From contig CAZMYZ010000003.1 in assembly GCA_964570795.1 (NCBI GenBank), positions 15,926 through 79,925 on the forward strand: 64,000 nucleotides of DNA, given 5' to 3'. A program made the translations under genes and the position numbers. Source of the DNA: Damh-18 sp964570795. GTDB taxonomy: Bacteria; Patescibacteriota; Minisyncoccia; Phycocordibacterales; UBA918. Below the pieces are notes generated by a model. That model ran no database searches. It was not told the origin of the DNA and saw nothing but the letters and a program-made list of their open reading frames with translations. Position 1 is the stretch's first letter, and every line of letters starts with the position of its first letter. This document shows positions 58,733 to 64,000 of the stretch, piece after piece.

Positions 58733-59011
58733 ATGGCAACTAAAAAGGCTGGCGGTACCGCCAAAAACCTGACCGATTCGAACCCACAGTACCTCGGCGT
58801 AAAGCGTGGTGACGGACAGGCAGTAAAACTCGGAGAAATACTCGTGCGTCAGCGCGGTACAAAGATTGAAGCGGGTAAGAATGTGCGTGTTGGAAAAGAC
58901 CACACACTCTATGCAGGAAAGGCTGGCAAAGTTTCTTTTGGAAACATGCGCAAGGTAAAGTTTGATGGCCGCGTCGTTTCAAAGAAGCGCGTTGCAATCA
59001 TCGAAGCATAA
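58733..59011 (+). CDS. rpmA: 50S ribosomal protein bL27
   Basis: 92 aa. bL27 reaches the peptidyl-transferase centre with its N-terminus. KKAGGTAKNLTDSNPQYLGVK, GEILVRQRGTKIEAGKNV and GKDHTLYAGKAGKV are diagnostic. The N-terminal MATKKAGG needs no processing, unlike the longer Firmicutes form. rplU is not adjacent, so the usual rplU-rpmA pair is broken. It ends at a strong terminator. Confidence 0.96.
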   Translation: MATKKAGGTAKNLTDSNPQYLGVKRGDGQAVKLGEILVRQRGTKIEAGKNVRVGKDHTLYAGKAGKVSFGNMRKVKFDGRVVSKKRVAIIEA

Positions 59012-59017
59012 AACAAA

Positions 59018-59047
59018 AAGAAAACCATCCCTGTGGATGGTTTTCTT
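59018..59047 (+). terminator. Terminator of rpmA
   Basis: AAGAAAACCATCC pairs with GGATGGTTTTCTT, CTGT loop. Confidence 0.9.
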
Positions 59048-59048
59048 G

Positions 59049-59222
59049 TTTTATGAACCGGAGCGATGTGGCCAGAAAATAACGTGGGCAAGCGACTATA
59101 TTTTTCTGAGTCTGTCTTAAAATTCTTCCAAAATGGATTTTAAAACGAGGCTATTCATAATGGCAAAACCGCGAGGTCGGGCAGGAGGTTGTTAGGAGCG
59201 TAGCGAGTTACAAACCTGACGC
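59049..59222 (+). ncRNA. Candidate structured intergenic element, copy 2
   Basis: It starts TTTTATGAACCGGAGCGATG right after a terminator and ends with a CAGGAGGTTGT...ACAAACCTG hairpin whose loop carries AGCGTAGCGAGTTA. Both ends resemble the 23036-23139 element. The AT-rich middle differs. No ORF longer than a few codons follows the ATG. Confidence 0.4.
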
Positions 59223-59230
59223 TCTAAGCA

Positions 59231-59273
59231 CAACAAAAAACTCCCGATGCTTTGCACCGGGAGTTTTTTGTTG
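59231..59273 (-). terminator. Terminator
   Basis: A 16-bp perfect stem (59231-59246 with 59258-59273), extendable by TGC/GCA in the loop. It ends the cyclophilin transcript on the - strand. Confidence 0.88.
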
Positions 59274-59276
59274 TCT

Positions 59277-59978
59277 CTACTCTGCTGCTTTAATTTCCAA
59301 TGTTTCGATTACTACTGGCTCTACCGGCAAATCACGCTGCCCTACCTCTACTGCAGAAATTGCATCGACAATATCGAGCCCCTTGATTACCCGTCCGAAT
59401 ACAGGATGCTTCGAGGAGAACGGTTCCTTATCAAAGTCGAGACCGAGATTATCAACGGTATTGATAAAGAATTGGCTTCCTCCTGAATTTGGCTGACCAG
59501 TGTTTGCCATAGCAATGGTGCCACGGACATTACTGAGAAGTGGGTCTGCTACAAACTCATCCTGTACGGTGTATCCAGGACCACCCGTGCCGTATGAGAG
59601 TACATTGTCACCCTTTGTGTTTGGGTCACCTGCTTGAATCATAAATCCATCAATGACACGGTGGAACTTGATACCATCATAGAAATGTTCTTCGGCAAGT
59701 TTAATAAAGTTTCCGGTGGTAATAGGCATCTTATCTTCGAAAAGTTCTATTTCGATAACTCCCTTGTTGGTATTAAATACAGCGATGCGATTCATGGTGT
59801 TTGTTATGTCTGGGTTACTAATTTTTAATTCTTCGGGAGTCAGTGGTCCTTCGAGTTGTTCGTCAACATCAAGGAGTAATGATGGTGGCTCGTTATTTCT
59901 ATCAACCCACCAGCCAATAAGTGCTACAAGTGCGATAGAAATTCCAAGAACAAATGCTATTTGTTTAATACTTGCCAT
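59277..59978 (-). CDS. Membrane-anchored cyclophilin-type peptidyl-prolyl isomerase
   Basis: 233 aa. One N-terminal transmembrane helix (~5-25), then the cyclophilin domain (~65-230): FYDGIKFHRVIDGFMIQAGDP, GGPGYTVQDEF, MANTGQPNSGGSQFFI and HPVFGRVIKGLD. The catalytic Arg and Phe (FHRV, QFFI) are present. It would fold exported proteins outside the membrane. It is cotranscribed with rplI, starting 1 nt after the rplI stop. Confidence 0.94.
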   Translation of the reverse strand: MASIKQIAFVLGISIALVALIGWWVDRNNEPPSLLLDVDEQLEGPLTPEELKISNPDITNTMNRIAVFNTNKGVIEIELFEDKMPITTGNFIKLAEEHFYDGIKFHRVIDGFMIQAGDPNTKGDNVLSYGTGGPGYTVQDEFVADPLLSNVRGTIAMANTGQPNSGGSQFFINTVDNLGLDFDKEPFSSKHPVFGRVIKGLDIVDAISAVEVGQRDLPVEPVVIETLEIKAAE

Positions 59979-59979
59979 A

Positions 59980-60423
59980 CTACTTTTTCACTACTACTAA
60001 TGTACATACTCCTGAAAGTCCTGCAAAGGAAATAGGAATAGGGTGTACCCCTAATTCCTTAATAGGGTGTGTAAGGTGCACACTCTGCTTCAGAAGCGTA
60101 ATGCCCTCAGTTGCAATAAGATGCGCAACAATATCATCAACACTAATTCCTTTGAAGAGATGTCCTTTTTCGTTGGCATCCACCGCATATGAAATCTGCT
60201 TTTCCGCAAGTGTCGCGCATGCAGCCTTGAATGCCTCATGTGCTGCTTCTTTCTGTGCATCGTGTTGCTTTGCCTCCTCGCCAACACGACGCAACTGCTC
60301 AGGTGTTGCAATAACTGCCAATTTTCGTGGAATAAGAAAGTTGAGCGCGTGTCCATCGGGTACATCTTTTACTTCAGATTTCCTTCCAAGGCGCGCTACA
60401 TCTTTAATGAGAATTACCTTCAT
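59980..60423 (-). CDS. rplI: 50S ribosomal protein bL9
   Basis: 147 aa. MKVILIKDVARLGRKSEV and VPDGHALNFLIPRKLAV are the N-terminal L9 domain. A connecting helix (~45-80) and a C-terminal domain complete the dumbbell. bL9 is missing from several candidate-phylum lineages but retained in Parcubacteria (from memory), which bears on placement. It is followed directly by the cyclophilin gene. Confidence 0.95.
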   Translation of the reverse strand: MKVILIKDVARLGRKSEVKDVPDGHALNFLIPRKLAVIATPEQLRRVGEEAKQHDAQKEAAHEAFKAACATLAEKQISYAVDANEKGHLFKGISVDDIVAHLIATEGITLLKQSVHLTHPIKELGVHPIPISFAGLSGVCTLVVVKK

Positions 60424-60488
60424 ATCGTATCAATACTGGTCAGTTAATTACCGTATAATGCGTCACATCATAGCAGATTTTAGCCTGC

Positions 60489-60511
60489 TCACACACTAGA
60501 CTAGTGTGTGA
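60489..60511. terminator. Hairpin between rplI and the S41 protease
   Basis: TCACACACTA pairs with TAGTGTGTGA, GAC loop, 10 nt beyond the protease stop; no T-run. Confidence 0.55.
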
Positions 60512-60521
60512 AAATGGGTAC

Positions 60522-61820
60522 TTATTTTGCAAGAAATTCAAGTGCAGCGTCCATTTGTGGGTCTTTTTCTGCAGTTCTATCCTCCGCAGTGCGTTCTACC
60601 ACAACATCAGGAGTAAGCCCACCTTCAGAAATTGAAATGCCATTCGGGGTAAGCCAGCGTGCAACAGTCACCTTGAGTGAAGAGCCGTCATTAAGTGAGA
60701 CAAGTTCTTGGACTGATCCCTTTCCAAACGACTGTGCCCCCACAAGTGTCGCAACGCCATGTTCCTGGAGGGCCCCCGCAAGAATCTCTGATGCAGAAGC
60801 TGAGCCGCCATCAATTAGCACCACCATTTTTTCGGGAGCATAGGTACCGAGTTCACGGCCAGAACTACGGTACACTTCCTCTTCGCCAGCACCACTAAAA
60901 CTTTCACGTACAATTGGCTTTCCTACAGGGAGGAAATAACTGCCAATCGATACAGCACTTTGCAAGTAGCCGCCGGGGTTCCCGCGGAGGTCAAGTATCA
61001 TTTTTTTCTTGCCACTCTGTACGTATTCACGAAGTGCTTTTTGCATTTCGAGTTCTGCAATAGCGTTAAAACTGTAGAGGGCAATTATGAAGGTATCACC
61101 TCGAACCTCAGTCTTACTTGTTGGAATAGTAATGGTATCGCGCACTACGGTAATATCACGAAATTCCTCTTCACCATTGCGGAAAATAGTAAATTTGACC
61201 TCAGTTCCCTTTTCTCCACGAATACGTCGCACTGCTTCATCAACACCAATACCTTCGGTCGATTCTTCATTGATACGCACAATGGCATCGCCTGCCATAA
61301 GCCCCGCTTTTTCGGCAGGACTATCGGGAAGTGGTGCAATTACGGTGATAATCTCTTCACGCATACCCACCTCCATACCCACACCGCTGAAGTTACCACT
61401 GATGTCTTCTTCAAACATCGCTGCGTCTTCTGGTGGGAAATACATGGTGTACGGGTCACCATACGAACGCACAAGACCCTCTATAGCACCCTGTACCTTT
61501 TCAATATCTGAGACTGGAGTAGATGTTGCAGAGGTCACAAACTTTTCATCAAGCAAATTCCACACATGCCAAAATTCACTGAGATCAATTGAGTCATCTG
61601 CTTTTGTTTCATTGCTACTGAGGAATGAAAATATATTTGCCTCGAGTTGTGTGTCATTACCAATGTGGAGACCAGAAAAAAAAGTCGCTGTCGCAAGAAG
61701 TACTGCAAGACCAATACCTAAAAGTGGTTGCGTGCGTTTTTCTGTCACATCATCTTCATACGCCACAGGAATATGTGTCCCATTCCCCATGGAATCATTC
61801 TGCTCTTCGTTGTGTATCAT
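60522..61820 (-). CDS. S41-family C-terminal processing peptidase (CtpA-like)
   Basis: 432 aa from ATG 61820, the start favoured by GATAAT ending 6 nt upstream. One transmembrane helix (~30-50) precedes the extracytoplasmic part. A PDZ domain (~130-215) has SGVGMEVGM and AGLMAGDAIVRINEE. The protease core has LDLRGNPGGYLQSAV, the Ser in LIDGGSASASEILAGAL and the Lys in GAQSFGKGSVQEL. It cuts proteins near their C-termini at the cell surface. Monocistronic. Confidence 0.94.
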   Translation of the reverse strand: MIHNEEQNDSMGNGTHIPVAYEDDVTEKRTQPLLGIGLAVLLATATFFSGLHIGNDTQLEANIFSFLSSNETKADDSIDLSEFWHVWNLLDEKFVTSATSTPVSDIEKVQGAIEGLVRSYGDPYTMYFPPEDAAMFEEDISGNFSGVGMEVGMREEIITVIAPLPDSPAEKAGLMAGDAIVRINEESTEGIGVDEAVRRIRGEKGTEVKFTIFRNGEEEFRDITVVRDTITIPTSKTEVRGDTFIIALYSFNAIAELEMQKALREYVQSGKKKMILDLRGNPGGYLQSAVSIGSYFLPVGKPIVRESFSGAGEEEVYRSSGRELGTYAPEKMVVLIDGGSASASEILAGALQEHGVATLVGAQSFGKGSVQELVSLNDGSSLKVTVARWLTPNGISISEGGLTPDVVVERTAEDRTAEKDPQMDAALEFLAK

Positions 61821-61826
61821 TCGAGT

Positions 61827-61835
61827 ATTATCGCA
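61827..61835 (-). promoter_or_regulatory. Extended -10 promoter, leaderless start
   Basis: TGC-GATAAT on the - strand ends 6 nt before ATG 61820. Confidence 0.5.
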
Positions 61836-61882
61836 CTCTTCCCCACTTATACAAAACAAGTGCATTGGTATTAGTGCTGGTA

Positions 61883-61891
61883 TGGTAACAT
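61883..61891 (+). promoter_or_regulatory. Extended -10 promoter, leaderless start
   Basis: TGG-TAACAT ends 6 nt before ATG 61898. Confidence 0.45.
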
Positions 61892-61897
61892 TACACT

Positions 61898-62809
61898 ATG
61901 ATAGAACGTTTTAGACAAGGGAAACTCCTCTGGGTAAATCTCAAAAACCCATCTGCAGACGAAGTGCAGAAGGTACTCCGTGATATGGATATTCCACCAA
62001 CTCTCATGACCGACCTTACTGCCGTAGTACCCAAAAACACCGTTCAACGTGCAGAAGACACCATTAAAGTCACACTCGACTTCCCCACAATCAAAAATCT
62101 CGATGTGGAGCACCAATTTGAAGTAAAATTTCTTATTTCTAAAAAGAGTTTACTCACCGTGCAGTATGAAGAAATGGAGGGCATCGACCGCTTTAAACGG
62201 CAATTCGAAGTGGCTACCACCCTCCGCAAAACTCAGCGAGGTCTCACCGGGGTACATCTTTTTGTATCACTTTTCAGTAATCTCTATGATACTACCCACT
62301 CCAAACTCGACTACATCGAATCAAAACTTTCTGAAATAGAATCAGAGATTTTCAAAAACAATGAAAAACGTATGGTGTTTGAGATTTCCTCAATCAGTAA
62401 GCGTCTTATTGCATTCCGCCATATCATTCGCGGACACGAGGATGTGCTTCTCGACTTATCACAGCACCTTGAAGATATTTACAGTGAACAGTTTACTCGT
62501 GAAATGCGCACCATTCACAACCAATACACCCTCCTCAAACATAAGTCGAATACACAGTACGAGACTCTTTCTGCCCTCCGTGAAACCAATAGCGCTATGC
62601 TTACCACCAAGCAGAACGAGATTATTAAAAAACTAACCATTATGGCCTTTGTCACCTTCCCTCTTGCTTTGTTTAGTTCAATGTTTGGAATGAACACCCA
62701 AAACACCCCCCTCATCGGCCATCCTGCTGACTTTTGGATTATTGTGGGGATTATGATAACTGTAACCGTTGGTTTCTTTACCTTCTTCAAGCGAAACGGC
62801 TGGCTATAG
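61898..62809 (+). CDS. corA: CorA-family magnesium/divalent cation channel
   Basis: 303 aa. A large N-terminal cytoplasmic domain (1-240) with the long stalk helix is followed by two C-terminal transmembrane helices. The signature GMN is present in SSMFGMNTQNTPL, and the short basic tail FKRNGWL follows the last helix. CorA forms pentamers that take up Mg2+. It is divergent from the S41 protease with ~77 nt between them. Confidence 0.94.
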   Translation: MIERFRQGKLLWVNLKNPSADEVQKVLRDMDIPPTLMTDLTAVVPKNTVQRAEDTIKVTLDFPTIKNLDVEHQFEVKFLISKKSLLTVQYEEMEGIDRFKRQFEVATTLRKTQRGLTGVHLFVSLFSNLYDTTHSKLDYIESKLSEIESEIFKNNEKRMVFEISSISKRLIAFRHIIRGHEDVLLDLSQHLEDIYSEQFTREMRTIHNQYTLLKHKSNTQYETLSALRETNSAMLTTKQNEIIKKLTIMAFVTFPLALFSSMFGMNTQNTPLIGHPADFWIIVGIMITVTVGFFTFFKRNGWL

Positions 62810-62865
62810 CATGCGAAAGGTATAAGTTTTTGCTACACTATACGTATTCATAATTAGTACGATAT

Positions 62866-64000
62866 ATGGGTTTTTTTGATTTTCTTTCTTCCACACAAGC
62901 CACCGAAACACATCCTCCACTCTATTTTTATAATTCAGCTACCGGGAAAAAAGAACTCTTCACATCACTTAAGCCGGGCGTGGTAACTATGTATTCTTGT
63001 GGGCCGACGGTCTATGACCATATTCATATTGGCAATCTGCGCTCTTTTTTGCTTGCCGACCTCATTAAACGTGTCTGTATCTATAATGGCTACAAAGTAA
63101 AAAACGTCATCAACTTCACTGACTTTGGACATCTCACCGACGATGCTGATGCGGGCGAAGACAAAATGATGAAAGCCCTCAAGCGCGACGGCAAACCAAT
63201 CTCACTCACTGCCATGCGTGAAGTGGCAGAGACATACATGCAGTCATTCAAGGATGATAACGATGCGTTCCGCAATCTCCGCCCTACCAAGTACACTCCC
63301 GCAAGTGAATATGTGAGCGAACAGATTCGACTCATTCAGACACTCTACGAAAAGGGTTATGCGTACGAAACATCTGATGGTGTGTATTTTGATATCACCA
63401 AGTTCCCCACGTACGGTGTTCTCGGAAAAATCAACATTGCTGATTTGCAGAGTGGCGCTCGTGTAGCAATCAATTCTGAAAAAAGGCATCCTGCTGACTT
63501 TGCACTTTGGAAAAAAGGACTCCTCGGATGGGAGAGCGCCTGGGGTAAGGGATTCCCTGGCTGGCATATTGAGTGTACCGCGATGATTTTTAGCACGCTT
63601 GGAAAGCAAATCGACATTCACACCGGTGGTGAAGACCTTATGTACACCCACCACAATGGTGAAATAGCGCAGGCAGAGTCGGTCACCGGCAAGCCCTACG
63701 TAGCATACTGGCTTCATAATGCACACCTCAAAATCAACGACACAAAAATCGCCAAATCCATTGGCAATGGCATCCGTCTTTCCGGACTCATCGACCACGG
63801 ATACTCGCCGCTTGTATATCGCTACTGGCTCCTCACCGGACACTATCGCTCAGCGATGAATTTCACCTTTGAAGCACTCGATGCCACAAAGCAGGCGCTC
63901 TTCCGCTTGCGTCGCTTTGTTTTTGAGGAGAGCAAAAATATCTCAGGCACCGTGAATGAATCGTATCGTACACGCTTTCACGAGGCTATTAATGACGACC
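62866..64000 (+). CDS. cysS: Cysteinyl-tRNA synthetase (3' end outside the window)
   Basis: 378 codons visible from ATG 62866, open to the window edge. CGPTVYDHIHIGNLRSF holds a zinc Cys and the HIGH motif; GWHIECTAM and HTGGEDLMYTHHNGEIAQAE hold the other zinc ligands. The signature loop reads KIAKSIGN where KMSKS is usual, a conservative change. A ~27-residue N-terminal extension precedes the core. No long leader, so no T-box. The C-terminal helical domain is incomplete here. Confidence 0.95.
   Translation, partial: MGFFDFLSSTQATETHPPLYFYNSATGKKELFTSLKPGVVTMYSCGPTVYDHIHIGNLRSFLLADLIKRVCIYNGYKVKNVINFTDFGHLTDDADAGEDKMMKALKRDGKPISLTAMREVAETYMQSFKDDNDAFRNLRPTKYTPASEYVSEQIRLIQTLYEKGYAYETSDGVYFDITKFPTYGVLGKINIADLQSGARVAINSEKRHPADFALWKKGLLGWESAWGKGFPGWHIECTAMIFSTLGKQIDIHTGGEDLMYTHHNGEIAQAESVTGKPYVAYWLHNAHLKINDTKIAKSIGNGIRLSGLIDHGYSPLVYRYWLLTGHYRSAMNFTFEALDATKQALFRLRRFVFEESKNISGTVNESYRTRFHEAINDD

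Noticed and set aside
1..64000. CRISPR arrays, rRNA or tRNA genes, integrases or insertion-sequence transposases
   Set aside because: None seen on either strand; no spaced direct repeats, tRNA T-loop signatures or transposase motifs were recognised. Small tRNA genes could be missed by eye.

Overview
The window looks like a scaffold from a reduced, host-dependent candidate-phylum bacterium (Patescibacteria/CPR, most likely the Parcubacteria side). The reasons are indirect: very compact gene spacing, many single-pass membrane proteins of unknown function, an AlaRS cut short after its editing domain, an archaeal-type AspRS, bL9 present beside a complete peptidoglycan set, and little biosynthesis beyond cell wall, translation and repair. 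TGA, TAA and TAG all act as stops (code 11). Placement below the phylum is inference. Five 100-N assembly gaps occur; two of them are flanked by identical 55-bp sequences and disappear when collapsed.

Layout. 1-10.1 kb: sigma-4/HARE-HTH regulator, DUF membrane protein, mltG, mnmA, an ATP-cone nuclease, a PD-(D/E)XK nuclease with an MGMT-like protein, an HD hydrolase and an M3 peptidase. 10.2-15 kb: alaS and an actin-like ATPase/membrane protein pair. 15-19 kb: the alpha-operon (infA-rpmJ-rpsM-rpsK-rpsD-rpoA-rplQ-rplM-rpsI) from one consensus promoter. 19-23 kb: zinc-ribbon protein and grpE-dnaK-dnaJ. 23-37.9 kb: the accessory region, with toxin-antitoxin modules, an S66 peptidase, an AT-rich speD-DUF2156-EamA segment, a Cys-rich protein with a histidine kinase, a broken metallopeptidase gene, a secreted protein, trpS and two related nucleotidyltransferase-like genes. 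37.9-41 kb: a T-box riboswitch driving aspS and an M17 aminopeptidase. 41-50 kb: scpAB, a D,D-carboxypeptidase, mraY, ftsW, murG, gltX and an M23 hydrolase. 50-64 kb: murI/DUF1653/EVE, a frameshifted lytic transglycosylase, ROK kinase-pgi, LOG, exonuclease, ung, a lone response regulator, rpmA, rplI-cyclophilin, a CtpA-type protease, corA and the start of cysS.

Regulation. At about twenty gene starts a -10 hexamer, often with an extended TG, ends only 6-9 nt before the start codon, so many mRNAs should be leaderless. A minority of genes, mostly accessory, carry a long leader with a strong Shine-Dalgarno sequence. Terminators are unusually perfect hairpins with 3-5-nt loops.

The strongest novel element is the T-box upstream of aspS. 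It has a very small Stem I showing GAC in its loop, a Stem III, the T-box sequence with a UGGC bulge, and mutually exclusive antiterminator and terminator helices. Other leads are a SpeD homologue with an altered active-site motif, a recurring structured intergenic element, shared palindromes, and a perfect hairpin inside ung.
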